Assembly (NCBI RefSeq): GCF_018618755.1
Contig: NZ_JACSMR010000009.1
Span: 1-64,000 of the forward strand
Direction: 5' to 3'
Source: Exiguobacterium sp. s193
GTDB lineage: Bacteria > Bacillota > Bacilli > Exiguobacteriales > Exiguobacteriaceae
DNA length: 64,000 nt
Shown here: in pieces, positions 48,063 through 58,668 of the stretch
How positions within the stretch are numbered: position 1 is the first letter of the stretch
Layout of the letters: the number at the start of each line of letters is the position of its first letter
Notes under the pieces: model-generated
The model's database searches: none
Seen by the model: the letters and a program-made list of their open reading frames with translations, nothing else
Told to the model about the DNA's origin: nothing
Made by a program: the position numbers and the translations under genes

Positions 48063-49424
48063 TTAGGAGGCGTTCCGATTCGCCTGTTCCTTCTTCATTT
48101 GTTCTCGGAATAGTCGCGTCTCAGCAATGACGACACCGGATAGTCCGATTAAACCAATCAAGTTCGGAACTGCCATCAAACCATTAAAGACGTCCGAGAT
48201 GGCCCAGACTAGATTCAGGTTCGTCGTGATCGCACCAAGTCCGGCGACGAGAACAAACACGATCCGGTACGGCAAAATCGACTTCTGGCCAAACAGGTAA
48301 TAAATTGATTTCTCACCGTAGTAGGACCAGCCAAGGACCGTCGAAAAGGCAAACATGACGAGTCCGATCGTGACGATATACTTACCCGTCGGACCGAGGA
48401 AGACTTCAAAACTTGCCGTCGTCAGTTCGACCCCTTCGAGCCCTGAATCCAACTTACCACCCATGACGAGCGTCAATCCTGTCATCGAGCAGACAAGAAG
48501 CGTATCGAGGAACACTTGTGTCATCGATACGAGTGCTTGCCGTCCAGGAAAATCCGTTTTTGCAGCCGCTGCCGCAATCGGTGCGGAACCGAGACCCGCT
48601 TCGTTCGAGAACACACCTCGGGCGACCCCGTAACGGATGGCGGCACCAATCGCACCACCTGTGATCGCTTCATTTGAGAACGTACTGCTGAAAATCGTCG
48701 AGAAGGCTCCAGGAATCAAGTCATAATTCATGACTAAAATCAGTAATCCACTTCCGACATAAAAGAAAATCATGAATGGGACAAAATAACTGACGACTCG
48801 CCCGATTGATTTAACACCACCGAGAATGACACCACCCGTTGCGACCATCAAGACGATTGCCGTCACATAGAGCGGCACATCGAACGTCGACTCCATCGCA
48901 AGAGCAACTGAGTTCGTCTGTACACCGTTCCCGATTCCGAAGGCGGCAATCGAAGCGAAGGCGGCAAATAACACGCCAAGCCATTTTTGCTTTAATCCGC
49001 GTTCGAGATAGTACATCGGTCCTCCGGCCATCTGCCCTTTTTCATCGACGACACGGTATTTGACGGCAAGGATGGCCTCGGCATACTTCGTCGCCATCCC
49101 GAACAGACCCGACAGCCACATCCAGACGATCGCACCCGGTCCTCCGAGCACGACCGCCGTCGCGACTCCGACGATATTCCCGGTACCGACCGTCGCGGCG
49201 AGCGCCGTCATCAATGCCTGAAAGTGACTGATGTCTCCTTCCGCCTGGTTCGTATCATCCTGTTTCGTAAAGGCGAGCTTTAAAGCATATGGAAGCTTTG
49301 TAATTTGAATGAATCCTAAACGAAAGGTTAAGTAAATTCCTGTACCGACCAATAAGATTAGTAACGGTGGTCCCCAAACGAAATTCGACACCGTACTTAC
49401 CCACTCACTAAATGACGTTCCCAT
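48063..49424 (-). CDS. Sodium:alanine/glycine symporter (AlsT/AgcS family)
   Basis: Na+-coupled amino acid importer of 453 residues with about eleven helices. Family signatures seen: GTGNIVGVATAVVLGGPGA, GLFGMATKYAEA, RGVFSNEAGLGSAPIAAAAA and GWSYYGEKSIYYLFG. In B. subtilis relatives transport alanine or glutamine, so the substrate cannot be fixed here. It is monocistronic, with AAGGGGG before the ATG. The bases between it and the TnpB element (49425-49520) hold only AT-rich sequence. Confidence 0.9.
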   Translation of the reverse strand: MGTSFSEWVSTVSNFVWGPPLLILLVGTGIYLTFRLGFIQITKLPYALKLAFTKQDDTNQAEGDISHFQALMTALAATVGTGNIVGVATAVVLGGPGAIVWMWLSGLFGMATKYAEAILAVKYRVVDEKGQMAGGPMYYLERGLKQKWLGVLFAAFASIAAFGIGNGVQTNSVALAMESTFDVPLYVTAIVLMVATGGVILGGVKSIGRVVSYFVPFMIFFYVGSGLLILVMNYDLIPGAFSTIFSSTFSNEAITGGAIGAAIRYGVARGVFSNEAGLGSAPIAAAAAKTDFPGRQALVSMTQVFLDTLLVCSMTGLTLVMGGKLDSGLEGVELTTASFEVFLGPTGKYIVTIGLVMFAFSTVLGWSYYGEKSIYYLFGQKSILPYRIVFVLVAGLGAITTNLNLVWAISDVFNGLMAVPNLIGLIGLSGVVIAETRLFREQMKKEQANRNAS

Positions 49425-49614
49425 GCTTTGACCCCCTTAAAAAAATAGTATCTAGTCCCTCCTATCTTTTCAGAATTAACAGAATACTGTCAATGTATTT
49501 TTCAGTTGTTTTATTAAAATTAGGCGAGAATACGCCCATTTCTAAACGAAGTGAAAGTGGGAGATGAATCGCCACCCTCTCTTTCGGATATATTCCCTTT
49601 GAAGGAGGTGAAAA

Positions 49615-50790
49615 ATGGTGTTGAAGCACAAGGCCTACACATTCAGAATCTATCCGACAAAAGAGCAGGAAATCCTGATCGCGAAGACGATCGGTTGTTC
49701 GCGCTTCGTTTTCAACCACTTCTTGGCGAAGTGGAATGAGACGTATAAAGCGACAGGTAAAGGACTGTCCTACGGGTCTTGTTCGAAAGAACTCCCGTCG
49801 TTGAAGCAGGCATTCGACTGGCTGAAGGAAGTCGATAGCACGTCTGTTCAAACGAGCGTCAAGCATCTTGCTGATGCCTGTGACCGCTTCTTCAAGAAAC
49901 AGAACAAACGGCCCCGCTTCAAGTCGAAGAGCAATCCCGTTCAATCGTATAAGACGAACATTCAGGGCAAGTCTCAACTTCCAGAAGTCTCGATCGTCGG
50001 CAACAAGTTAAAACTCCCGAAGTTGAAATGGGTGCGATTCGCCAACTCGAGGCAGGTCGTCGGACGCATCTTGAACGCCACCATCCGACGGAACGCTTCA
50101 GGAAAATACTTCGTCTCCCTGCTCGTCGAGCAGGAGAGCAACGAAATGCCGAAGACGGGCTCATCCGTCGGCGTCGATGTCGGATTGAAGCACTTCGCCA
50201 TCCTGTCGGACGGCACGGTATACAAGAACGACCGTTACTTCCGTTCGCTTGAGAAAAAGCTGGCACGTGAACAACGTAAACTCTCTCGTCGTCAACGGTT
50301 GGCCTTGGACAAGAAAGTAAAACTTTCCGAGGCGAAGAACTATCAGAAGCAGAAGCGGAAGGTTGCCCGCATCCACGAGAAGATTGCGAACAAGCGAACC
50401 GATTTCCTGCACAAGGTATCGACCGAGATCGTCAAAAACCACGACGTCATCGGCATCGAGACCTTGCAGGTGAAGAACATGCAGAAGAATCGCAAGTTGA
50501 GCAAGTCCATCTCCGATGTCAGTTGGTCGGAGTTCTTCCGCATGCTCGGATACAAGGCGGAATGGTACGGGAAGACCGTCGTGAAAGTCGGCAAGACCTT
50601 TGCTTCCAGTCAACTGTGCTCCAGTTGCGGACATCAACACAAAGACGTGAAACATCTTGGCTTGCGTGAATGGACATGCCCGAGTTGCGGCATCCTCCAC
50701 GACCGGGATGTGAACGCAGGACTGAACCTCAAACAAGAAGCTGAACGCCTCTTAGCTTCTTCAACCGTCGGGACGACGGGGTTAGCCTGA
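49615..50790 (+). CDS. tnpB: RNA-guided nuclease TnpB
   Basis: Transposon-encoded, omega-RNA-guided DNA endonuclease and ancestor of Cas12; 391 residues. The RuvC catalytic residues are in place: Asp188 in [10 protein letters not shown], Glu283 in [10 protein letters not shown] and Asp in [11 protein letters not shown] (364-366). The zinc ribbon has Cys336, Cys339, Cys356 and Cys359. The N-terminal helix-turn-helix begins [28 protein letters not shown] precedes the ATG. All motifs are intact, so it is probably active. In related elements TnpB cuts empty donor sites and keeps the element in the population. Confidence 0.93.
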   Translation: MVLKHKAYTFRIYPTKEQEILIAKTIGCSRFVFNHFLAKWNETYKATGKGLSYGSCSKELPSLKQAFDWLKEVDSTSVQTSVKHLADACDRFFKKQNKRPRFKSKSNPVQSYKTNIQGKSQLPEVSIVGNKLKLPKLKWVRFANSRQVVGRILNATIRRNASGKYFVSLLVEQESNEMPKTGSSVGVDVGLKHFAILSDGTVYKNDRYFRSLEKKLAREQRKLSRRQRLALDKKVKLSEAKNYQKQKRKVARIHEKIANKRTDFLHKVSTEIVKNHDVIGIETLQVKNMQKNRKLSKSISDVSWSEFFRMLGYKAEWYGKTVVKVGKTFASSQLCSSCGHQHKDVKHLGLREWTCPSCGILHDRDVNAGLNLKQEAERLLASSTVGTTGLA

Positions 50791-50865
50791 TCAATTTTCG
50801 ACCGTTAGGTCGGATCACTCAGGAATCCTCCACTTCTAAGCGAAGCGTAAGTGGAGGTAGTTCAA
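50640..50865 (+). ncRNA. Predicted omega RNA (reRNA) overlapping the tnpB 3' end
   Basis: In IS605-type elements the guide RNA comes from the tnpB 3' end and the right end, with the guide formed by DNA just past the boundary. The boundary is TTCAA at 50861-50865, so the guide would begin ATTTTTCAATTATAAG at 50866. The 5' limit is estimated. Confidence 0.45.
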
Positions 50866-50956
50866 ATTTTTCAATTATAAGTAAATTTTTGACTATCTTT
50901 GTTATATTGAAGAGGTGTTGCGACGGAATTTCATTTTGCAAAAAGGAGTGTTACTA

Positions 50957-52660
50957 ATGAAGATTAAAACGAAGTTAGTCTTGCTGTCCTCCATTCTTTT
51001 GCTAGCCCTGGTCAGTACGGGATTGTTCGGTGCCTCTGTTTTGCATGCAGTCGACAAAAAAAGTCAGACGGTCACGTCCTCCTGGATTCCCGGGCTGAAT
51101 TTGTCCCACACTACCCAGACCGCCCTGTCTGATTTACGCCGTGTCGAGCTGTTGCACATACAGGAAGACGATCCCGCGACCAAAGCCGAATATGATATGC
51201 GTCTCAATGACGGCTTAAAACAAATCAACGCCGATTTAACGAAGTATGAAAATACGATTTACTTGAAGGAAGATCAGACCTTATTCAATCAGGTCCGAAA
51301 AAATCTGAATACGTTCACTTCGACGACGAATCAACTCGTCCGTCTCAGTACACCGGAGACGAAACAGCAGGCCGTCACATACTTTGAAAGCACGAGCCGG
51401 GATTCCTATTTCGCCCTGTCGGACAGTCTCCAGGCTCTCGTCAAGTTTAATAATACACAAGCAAAAGAAAACGGTGCCGCCATTACAGATTCCGCGAATC
51501 AAGCGTACGTTATCTTATTCAGTCTGATTAGCATAGTCGGATTGACGGGCTTGATTCTGACGTTTCTCATCCTCCGCTCCATCTTCATCCCGTTGCGACA
51601 GCTCCAAGATAAAACCAATGAACTTGCTACCCAGGGAGGTGATTTAACGACACAACTCGAAATCACCCGTCCGGATGAGATCGGTGAAATCGCACACGGA
51701 ATGAATCAGTTCATCCGAAATTTACATGCTGTGATCCGTCAGGTCGATGATACGGCGAACCATGTCGTATCGGCTTCACAACACGTCTCCCACCGAATCG
51801 GAGCCCTCGATGAAGAGATGGCTTCAACCTCACATACGATTGAAAACCTGTCCGCCGGGATGGAGGAAACTGCTGCTTCAGCAGAAGAAATGAACTCATC
51901 CGCGGTCGACATGGAAACGACGATTCATCACATCGTGACGATGGCACACGATAACGGAACACGTGCAAAAGAGGTCGATCAACGGGCACAAGCACTCCAA
52001 ATCGTCGCTACAAAAGCCAAATCATCTGCCACAACGATTTTAAGTGACACGAAAACACGACTTGAAGAGGCGATGGTTCGTGCGAAAGCAGTCACCGAAA
52101 TTTCTGTCCTCTCGGATGCCATTTTGGAAATCGCGGCCCAGACGAATCTCTTATCACTCAACGCTTCGATTGAAGCGGCCCGGGCCGGTGACGTCGGCCG
52201 TGGATTCGCTGTCGTCGCGGACGAAATCCGCAAACTCGCTGACAGTAGCCGGAACACCGTCGAACAAATTCAAGATGTCTCGTCCACTGTCATCGAATCC
52301 GTCGAACAATTAAATCACGTCTCCGGTGAGATGCTTTCCTTCATCGATCAAAAAGTCGTCCAAGACTATGACTTGTTCGAAGAAGCCTCTCAACAATACA
52401 GTACAGATGCCCACATGTTTGGTACGGCTGCCGATGACTTCGCCGACCATGCTGTAACACTTCAGGAATTGACGTCGAACATGATTGGTGTCATCCATGA
52501 TGTCGCTGTGACCGTCAACGATGGTGCCCAAGGGACGCAGTCGATGTCTGAAAAAATCAATCTGTCGGTCCTTGCTTTCCGGGATGTGCGTATGCAGACA
52601 ACGACCAGTCAACAGCAAGCTGACTCGTTAAAAGACGTCTTACGTCAATTTAAGATTTAA
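50957..52660 (+). CDS. Methyl-accepting chemotaxis protein
   Basis: Transmembrane chemoreceptor of 567 residues from the ATG at 50957, which has AAAGGAG upstream. A membrane helix (6-28) leads to a four-helix-bundle-like ligand domain (30-180), a second helix (about 187-210), HAMP (211-265) and the signalling domain. The hairpin tip that binds CheA and CheW reads [20 protein letters not shown], then [18 protein letters not shown]. The domain is of the 36-heptad/44-heptad Bacilli type by layout. The ligand is unknown. Confidence 0.92.
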   Translation: MKIKTKLVLLSSILLLALVSTGLFGASVLHAVDKKSQTVTSSWIPGLNLSHTTQTALSDLRRVELLHIQEDDPATKAEYDMRLNDGLKQINADLTKYENTIYLKEDQTLFNQVRKNLNTFTSTTNQLVRLSTPETKQQAVTYFESTSRDSYFALSDSLQALVKFNNTQAKENGAAITDSANQAYVILFSLISIVGLTGLILTFLILRSIFIPLRQLQDKTNELATQGGDLTTQLEITRPDEIGEIAHGMNQFIRNLHAVIRQVDDTANHVVSASQHVSHRIGALDEEMASTSHTIENLSAGMEETAASAEEMNSSAVDMETTIHHIVTMAHDNGTRAKEVDQRAQALQIVATKAKSSATTILSDTKTRLEEAMVRAKAVTEISVLSDAILEIAAQTNLLSLNASIEAARAGDVGRGFAVVADEIRKLADSSRNTVEQIQDVSSTVIESVEQLNHVSGEMLSFIDQKVVQDYDLFEEASQQYSTDAHMFGTAADDFADHAVTLQELTSNMIGVIHDVAVTVNDGAQGTQSMSEKINLSVLAFRDVRMQTTTSQQQADSLKDVLRQFKI

Positions 52661-52667
52661 TGCATTC

Positions 52668-52716
52668 AAAAACAGGTGAAGTTCCCTAATCGAAATCGGG
52701 AACCTCACCTGTTTTT
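52668..52716. terminator. Bidirectional terminator after the chemoreceptor
   Basis: AAAACAGGTGAAGTTCCC and GGGAACCTCACCTGTTTTT pair with one mismatch, around TAATCGAAATC. Confidence 0.88.
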
Positions 52717-53483
52717 CATTGAAGCGCTTCTGTCATCGGCACAGCGTCTTTTGCTGCTTCCGGTAGTTCGATGGCCGGAATCGTATTGAACTTCGAGAAG
52801 GTTGATTCGTTTGTCATCTTAAACGAAGTTCCTTCTGCGATCTCAAACTCCATCTCCATGTCGAGTGTTTTCGGATAATACGTTTTGGCATCGTACGTCA
52901 TCGTATAGTCCATCTTTTTATAATCGATTTGATCCATCATTTCTTTCATTTGCCCGAGTTGTCCGGTTTGTTCGAGCGCATCTTGCATGAAGTTTTTCAA
53001 GTCGTCCCCTTTTAACTTCACATCGATTTGATAGACGTCGTCTTTTCTTTCAGCCGTCCAGTTGTCTTTATACTTTTTCAACAACTTTAAATTTTGTTCC
53101 GTTGATGTAGGAGACTCCATCATTTCATTGAAATCCGATAAATCCTGAACAATCCAGTTGTCCTCTTGCTGCACATACATCTTGTCATCGATCATGTAAC
53201 TTTCAACACTCATGTCTGTACCGTCTTCAACATTTTTCATCTTCGTCGTCTGATGCATCGCGAACGGCTTCTGGATGACATCGGCAGAAACGTCCTGGCC
53301 GATCGGCATGCCGCCGACTTCAGAAAAGACCTGACTGTCCATATGGAATGACTGAATGTCTTCTTGCGCCGCTGTCGCTTTTTTTAGCAGTTCGCTATTC
53401 GACAGGTCGTCCTGATTGCACCCGGCAAGACCAATCGATGAGACGACGGCTAGCGCCAACACACCGGTTCGTTTTTTCATCAT
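52716..53483 (-). CDS. Lipoprotein of the LppX-like/DUF6612 type
   Basis: Secreted lipoprotein of about 255 residues. The signal peptide ends in the lipobox LAGC (IGLAGCNQDD), so it is anchored to the outer face of the membrane. The mature part has repeated beta strands with short helices (FHMDSQVFSE, MYVQQEDNWIVQDL, YQIDVKLKGDD, MDYTMTYDAKTYYPKTLDMEMEF), the pattern of DUF6612 and LolA-like or LppX-like folds that hold hydrophobic ligands. GGAGGAG lies six bases before the ATG at 53483; GTG 53486 and ATG 53480 are alternatives. The function is unknown. Confidence 0.8.
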   Translation of the reverse strand: MMKKRTGVLALAVVSSIGLAGCNQDDLSNSELLKKATAAQEDIQSFHMDSQVFSEVGGMPIGQDVSADVIQKPFAMHQTTKMKNVEDGTDMSVESYMIDDKMYVQQEDNWIVQDLSDFNEMMESPTSTEQNLKLLKKYKDNWTAERKDDVYQIDVKLKGDDLKNFMQDALEQTGQLGQMKEMMDQIDYKKMDYTMTYDAKTYYPKTLDMEMEFEIAEGTSFKMTNESTFSKFNTIPAIELPEAAKDAVPMTEALQ

Positions 53484-53557
53484 CACTATCTCCTCCTCAT
53501 ATACTTGTGTCTACGGATAACGGTTGGAAAAAGTTTCAAAATCAGTTCCGTCCGCAC

Positions 53558-56215
53558 TCACGTCAAATCACGATACAAAAGCGGCTCAATCTCACGCGGC
53601 GGCATCGGACGCCCGAAATAATAGCCTTGCATCCGTTCACATACCAATTGATTTAAGACGTTGACCTGTTCGAGTGTCTCGACCCCTTCCGCGATGACGG
53701 CTAAGTTCAACGATTGTGCGAGGTGAATGATTGAAGAAATCATCGAGTATCCACTCGTCTCTACATTTATCTTTTGAACGAACTCACGCGGAATCTTCAA
53801 TGTGTCGATTGGAAAATCGACGAGACGGGACAATGAGGAATAGCCCGTCCCGAAGTCATCAATCGAAATCGTGAACCCAAGCTGTTTCAGCCGATGCATC
53901 GTCTCGACCGTCTCTTCGATGTCTTCAGTCGCCGACACTTCCGTAATCTCTAAGTCGATTTGTTTCGGATTAACTTGCGTTTCCTTGACGAGGCGAACGA
54001 GTGTCAAGACGAACGTCGGGTGATGGAACTGTTGCATCGATACATTCAGACCGACCTTCAACTCGATTCCTTTGTCTTCCCACCGTTTTGCCTGCAAAAA
54101 TCCTTCCCGCAAGACCCACTCCCCAAGGCGGATGATCATGCCGGCTTCCTCCGCGAGCGGAATGAAGTCATTCGGTGAAATCATCCCGAGTTCCGGATGA
54201 TTCCAACGGATCAATCCTTCGACACCGACCATTTGGTATGTCACGGTATCGACTTGCGGCTGATAGTAGAGGACGAGTTGATCTGTCTCGATGGCAAGCG
54301 GGAGTTCAGATTCGAGACGCAGCCGATACGAGGCGGCTTCTGCGATATCGTCAAAGAAAACAATCCGCTTTCCACCCTTCGCCTTTGCTTGATACATTGC
54401 TAAATCCGCCTGCTTCAAGAGGGTAACGACAGCTTTTCGTTCGACACGCTGATGTTTGACCGCTCCGATGCTCGGACTAGAAATTAATTCGATGCCTTCA
54501 AGCGTATAGGGTGCGTTCAAACGGGTCAGGAGACGGTCCGTTCGTGTGCGCGCCGTCTCTTCTGACGTCACATGGCGAAGGATGACAGTAAACTCATCCC
54601 CGCCTTGCCGTGCGACGACATCGTCGACCTCTGTTGCGTAGCGTAGACGTTCTGCGACCTCAATCAACAATTGATCTCCGATTTGATGACCATATGAATC
54701 ATTCACGAGCTTGAAATCATCTAAATCAATGAAACAAAGAATGATTGTTTCTTGATTCTGTTCCTTCTCAACTAACTGATGCAAGATTTCTTCAAAATAC
54801 TTTCGGTTGACGGCCCCTGTCAAATGATCGTAATAAGCAAGTTGTCGAATCTTTAGTTCATTCTCACGGATACTCGTGATATCTTGTCCGATCCCGAACA
54901 TACCGACCACTTGTTGTTTCACACGAATCGGGATGCTCGTCACGTTCAATAAAACATTCCCACCATTGTCTTTTTCAAAAATGGTTTCAAATTGGCTGGC
55001 GGTCATCTCATTTTTTCCCGATTCAGTAGCGTCAGTTCGTCTTAGTAATTGACTGTACGAACGCCCAACCAACTCACTTTCACAATGTTCCGCTAGTTTT
55101 TCGAATGATGGATTCGCACTCTCAATCTGTCCTTTTAAATCTAATGAATAGACAGCATCCGGGTGGTAAGTAAAAAGTGACTCGTAACGCTCCTTACTCT
55201 CTTCTAACTCGTCCGCTTTATGATGAATTTCTTGAATCAATTCATGATTACTTAAAATCATCAAAATTTGCCGGATTAAAATTAAAAGAATCGTCACCCC
55301 ACAACCAATCATCAATCCATTTAAAGCGTCCCCACGTTGTGCATAAAACAACATCGTTGAGAATAATAGAATGACGAGGAGATAGGGTAGAAACAAACGC
55401 CCCAGCTGCAACGATTGTACCCTCCCTTGATCGACTCGAATACGTTCCACCGTAATTTCTCCTGCATGGCCAGAAACTGCGACTAGCAACAAGCTCAAAA
55501 TAAATAATGGATCAATCCAGTCAACGGTCTCATATCCTCTTGTCGTCGTCATGTATAGAAAAATCGTATCTGCCGTAATTTGAATCAGTAACCCGATGAA
55601 CAAAAAGGAAAAACAAGTCGGTCGTTCTGTTTCTTTGCGCTGTTCTACTAAAAAATAAATACTGATGATACAAAATAATAAAACAACATCATTCATCGGA
55701 TAGGCGAAAGCAAGGAAATTTTCCGCACCAGACGTCACGCCACCCACTAAAGCAGGGCGGACTAAGAAAAACCAGCTGTATGTCACAGCGACCGTCATCA
55801 CAATTAAAATGTCGAAGATGAAACGAACTAAATGATGTTTCGTCACATATTTTCTAATTAAATGAAGGAAGGCAACGAAGAAAAAGAATGATTGCAACAT
55901 ATAAAAAATATCTGGTGGTCCTGGAAATGGAACTTCGACCTGCTCGAAATTTTCATAGAACATCCAAATCAATTCCGCAATAAAATAACTTCCTGTCCCA
56001 TAGGATAAATAAAGAAAAAATCGGCCTTGCTCCTGCCCTATCGTCCGATAAGTTCGAAGTAACAAGAACGTTGCTACTGCGCAGCCGACGACAGAAAAAA
56101 TATTATTTCCCCAAGAAGACATCTCCGGTCGGTCTGCATAAAACCAAATCCAGATATAATAGCTCAAACAAAATAAAAAAATCCCATAAAAATAATGACT
56201 CTGTTTTACTTTCAT
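53558..56215 (-). CDS. Membrane PAS-GGDEF-EAL cyclic-di-GMP enzyme
   Basis: 885 residues. Nine or so membrane helices fill residues 8-320 and form a sensory membrane module. A PAS domain (about 345-455) follows, then GGDEF (about 460-620) with the intact site RQGGDEFTVI, and EAL (about 625-880). The EAL site has EGLIRW for EALIRW, which keeps the metal-binding Glu, plus DDFGTGYSSL, DLEITEV, AEGVET and QGYYFGRP. Both cyclase and phosphodiesterase activity are possible. In contrast to the 10.7 kb protein, its catalytic loops are intact. It is monocistronic and read towards the lipoprotein gene. Confidence 0.92.
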   Translation of the reverse strand: MKVKQSHYFYGIFLFCLSYYIWIWFYADRPEMSSWGNNIFSVVGCAVATFLLLRTYRTIGQEQGRFFLYLSYGTGSYFIAELIWMFYENFEQVEVPFPGPPDIFYMLQSFFFFVAFLHLIRKYVTKHHLVRFIFDILIVMTVAVTYSWFFLVRPALVGGVTSGAENFLAFAYPMNDVVLLFCIISIYFLVEQRKETERPTCFSFLFIGLLIQITADTIFLYMTTTRGYETVDWIDPLFILSLLLVAVSGHAGEITVERIRVDQGRVQSLQLGRLFLPYLLVILLFSTMLFYAQRGDALNGLMIGCGVTILLILIRQILMILSNHELIQEIHHKADELEESKERYESLFTYHPDAVYSLDLKGQIESANPSFEKLAEHCESELVGRSYSQLLRRTDATESGKNEMTASQFETIFEKDNGGNVLLNVTSIPIRVKQQVVGMFGIGQDITSIRENELKIRQLAYYDHLTGAVNRKYFEEILHQLVEKEQNQETIILCFIDLDDFKLVNDSYGHQIGDQLLIEVAERLRYATEVDDVVARQGGDEFTVILRHVTSEETARTRTDRLLTRLNAPYTLEGIELISSPSIGAVKHQRVERKAVVTLLKQADLAMYQAKAKGGKRIVFFDDIAEAASYRLRLESELPLAIETDQLVLYYQPQVDTVTYQMVGVEGLIRWNHPELGMISPNDFIPLAEEAGMIIRLGEWVLREGFLQAKRWEDKGIELKVGLNVSMQQFHHPTFVLTLVRLVKETQVNPKQIDLEITEVSATEDIEETVETMHRLKQLGFTISIDDFGTGYSSLSRLVDFPIDTLKIPREFVQKINVETSGYSMISSIIHLAQSLNLAVIAEGVETLEQVNVLNQLVCERMQGYYFGRPMPPREIEPLLYRDLT

Positions 56216-56334
56216 TCACTCACCTTCTTTCACCGTTTATATTTCACATTCTTTTATTATACGGTGATTATACCGTCCCATGTATAAGTAGGTTTGAATT
56301 CCTCACTAAACACCAAAAACTTCATATGTAACCT

Positions 56335-56374
56335 AAAAAGGGGGAGGTGACAGAAGACGTCACCTCCCCCTTTT
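56335..56374 (-). terminator. Terminator of the riboflavin operon
   Basis: AAAAGGGGGAGGTGAC and GTCACCTCCCCCTTTT pair perfectly around AGAAGAC-like loop bases, with T-runs on both sides. Confidence 0.9.
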
Positions 56375-56397
56375 GAATATTTCTGTACAAGACTCAC

Positions 56398-56856
56398 TTA
56401 GAATGTCCGCAACAAATTCGCCATCTCGATTGCGGAAACTGCTGACTCATACCCTTTATTGCCTGCTTTCGTTCCAGCCCGTTCAACAGCCTGTTCGATT
56501 GAATCCGTCGTCAACACACCAAAGATGATCGGGACACCCGTCTCACGTGACGCACCGGCGACGCCTTTCGCAACTTCATTGCAGACATAATCGTAATGTG
56601 ACGTCGCACCACGGATGACGGCACCAAGTGTGATGATGGCGTCATACTTACCACTTTTCGCCAATTTCTCCGCGACGAGCGGAATTTCGAATGCGCCTGG
56701 CACCCACGCCGTATCGACGTTATCCGCTGCGACGCCATGACGACGGAAGGCGTCATTTGCTCCTCCGACTAATTTAGAGGTGATCAATTCATTGAATCGT
56801 GCGGCAACGATCGCAACCCGTAGTCCTTCGCCCGTTAAAAATCCTTCGTATACCAT
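56398..56856 (-). CDS. ribH: 6,7-dimethyl-8-ribityllumazine synthase
   Basis: Condenses the ribityl-pyrimidine with dihydroxybutanone phosphate, the penultimate step to riboflavin. It starts at ATG 56856 behind AAGGAGG, giving 152 residues. Motifs: [44 protein letters not shown] with the catalytic His in TSHYD, and [10 protein letters not shown]. It is the last gene of ribD-ribE-ribBA-ribH and lies one base after ribBA. Confidence 0.96.
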   Translation of the reverse strand: MVYEGFLTGEGLRVAIVAARFNELITSKLVGGANDAFRRHGVAADNVDTAWVPGAFEIPLVAEKLAKSGKYDAIITLGAVIRGATSHYDYVCNEVAKGVAGASRETGVPIIFGVLTTDSIEQAVERAGTKAGNKGYESAVSAIEMANLLRTF

Positions 56857-56857
56857 C

Positions 56858-58045
56858 TTAATTTCCTCCTTCGAGATCGAGCAGATGCCCGAGCTTCGTT
56901 TGTTTAGTTTTGAGATACTGCTCATTTTCCAGACTTGCCGGCACTTCATGCGGAACCCGCTCAAGCACGGTGATGCCGTACGTTTCGAGCGCCTGTTGTT
57001 TAGCTGGATTATTCGTCATCAAGCGAATTTTCGTGACCCCTAAATCCTTGAGCATCGCGGCTGCGACGGCGTAGTCGCGTAAGTCTGCTGCAAAGCCGAG
57101 CGCATGGTTCGCTTCGACCGTATCGAGTCCTTGCTCTTGGAGCTCGTAGGCTTTCAGCTTCGCCATCAGACCAATCCCCCGGCCTTCTTGCCGTAAATAG
57201 AGAACAGCACCGCCTTCCTGTTCAATCCGGTCGAGCGCTGCGTCGAGTTGCGGACCGCAATCACACCGTTTTGATCCGAACACGTCACCCGTCAGACACT
57301 CAGAATGAACCCGGACGAGCATCCCGTCTTCTGCTTCCCCTGACAGTACCGTGACGTGTTCCTTGGTGTCGGGTGTCGTATACCCGAGCATCCGAAACGC
57401 GCCGTGTGTCGTCGGTAACAAGACTTCCGCTTCACGGCGGACCGGCCGTTCGAGATAGCGGACTAGGGCGTCAATCGTAATCATTTTTAAATCATGTTCT
57501 GCTTTATACGTCACTAAATCATCGACCCGCGCCATCGTCCCGTCTTCTAAAATGATTTCACAGATGACGGCTGCTTCTGCGCTCCCTGCGAGCCGTGCCA
57601 AATCAATCCCCGCTTCCGTATGACCACGGCGAACGCGGACGCCGCCTTCATTCGCGATTAACGGGAAGATATGTCCGGGACGCTTAAAGCGTTCCGGTCC
57701 GTCCGTCAGCATCCGTTGAATCGTCAGTGCCCGTTCTGCTGCACTGATGCCCGTTTTCGCGTCCTCATGATCGATGCTGACCGTAAAGGCCGTCCCATGC
57801 GGATCCGTATTGACGTCCGTCATCGGACGGAGCTCGAGTCGTGCTGCGATCTTCGGACTGACCGGGACACAGACGAGCCCTTTCCCGTAGGTGATCATGA
57901 AGTTGATCATCTCGGGTGTCGCATGTTCTGCGAGCAGGACAAGGTCCCCTTCATTCTCACGGTTTTCATCATCACAGACGATGATCGGCCGTCCCCGTCT
58001 TAAGTCATCCACTGCTTCTTCAATCGAATCAAATCCGTTCATCAT
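56858..58045 (-). CDS. ribBA: Bifunctional DHBP synthase / GTP cyclohydrolase II
   Basis: 395 residues. The N-terminal DHBP synthase (1-200) has [28 protein letters not shown] and [11 protein letters not shown]. The C-terminal GTP cyclohydrolase II (about 205-390) has the zinc site [18 protein letters not shown] and [13 protein letters not shown]. One protein thus feeds both branches of riboflavin synthesis. The start overlaps the ribE stop by four bases (ATGA), with GGAGG six bases upstream. B. subtilis calls it ribA (ribBA). Confidence 0.96.
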   Translation of the reverse strand: MMNGFDSIEEAVDDLRRGRPIIVCDDENRENEGDLVLLAEHATPEMINFMITYGKGLVCVPVSPKIAARLELRPMTDVNTDPHGTAFTVSIDHEDAKTGISAAERALTIQRMLTDGPERFKRPGHIFPLIANEGGVRVRRGHTEAGIDLARLAGSAEAAVICEIILEDGTMARVDDLVTYKAEHDLKMITIDALVRYLERPVRREAEVLLPTTHGAFRMLGYTTPDTKEHVTVLSGEAEDGMLVRVHSECLTGDVFGSKRCDCGPQLDAALDRIEQEGGAVLYLRQEGRGIGLMAKLKAYELQEQGLDTVEANHALGFAADLRDYAVAAAMLKDLGVTKIRLMTNNPAKQQALETYGITVLERVPHEVPASLENEQYLKTKQTKLGHLLDLEGGN

Positions 58046-58668
58046 GCTTCGCCTCCTAAAAATGCCGACCAGTCGGTCTTCGCATCCTTCTGCGTAAAGT
58101 GATAGAGATGTTTCGCCATCAAGTCACATTCGATGTTGACGAGAGCACCACTTTGCAATTGCCCAAACGTCGTGACTTGGCGTGAATGGGGAATCAATGA
58201 AATCGTCACCGTGTCGGTTCCGACGTGTTGCAGTGTCAGGCTCGTTCCATTGATTGCAATCGATCCTTTCGGAATACAATACTTGCTCCAATCCCCTGCT
58301 TCAAAACGGTATTCCATCGCTTCGCCGTCCGGTCGTCGGCTGAGAAAACGCGCCGTCCCGTCGATATGTCCGCTGACGAAGTGACCGCCGAACCGTCCAT
58401 TCGCCGGCATCGCACGTTCGAGCTGAACAGCTGCTCCAACCCGTAACGTCTGCAGCGATGTCGCCCGGATCGTTTCATGGACCGCATCTGCCGTAAATCC
58501 GCTTTTCGTCATCGCTGTCACCGTCAAACAAATCCCGTCAACGGCAATGCTGTCACCAACCTTCGTTCCGTCGAGCACTGCTTTCGCTTCAATTTCCAGC
58601 GCCAATCCGTTCGCCCGGGGGACTTTTCGTTTTAATGTGCCGAGTTCTTCAATCAATCCGGTAAACAT
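58042..58668 (-). CDS. ribE: Riboflavin synthase alpha chain
   Basis: Dismutates two lumazines to riboflavin; 208 residues made of two similar beta-barrel halves. [14 protein letters not shown] opens the first half, [12 protein letters not shown] and the second-half [11 protein letters not shown] mark the repeat, and [13 protein letters not shown] the active site. It overlaps ribD by 16 bases and ribBA by four. Confidence 0.95.
   Translation of the reverse strand: MFTGLIEELGTLKRKVPRANGLALEIEAKAVLDGTKVGDSIAVDGICLTVTAMTKSGFTADAVHETIRATSLQTLRVGAAVQLERAMPANGRFGGHFVSGHIDGTARFLSRRPDGEAMEYRFEAGDWSKYCIPKGSIAINGTSLTLQHVGTDTVTISLIPHSRQVTTFGQLQSGALVNIECDLMAKHLYHFTQKDAKTDWSAFLGGEA

Larger units (their letters stand above)
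49522..50865 (+). mobile_element. IS200/IS605-family (IS1341-type) element with tnpB only
   Basis: The left end has GGCG/CGCC and the hairpin CCCATTTC/GAAAGTGGG (49535-49561). The right end has CCTCCACTT/AAGTGGAGG (50827-50857) followed by TTCAA, the usual IS605-group right end. No tnpA transposase is present, so it can move only with help in trans, if at all. The exact left boundary is uncertain by about 15 bases. Confidence 0.8.
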
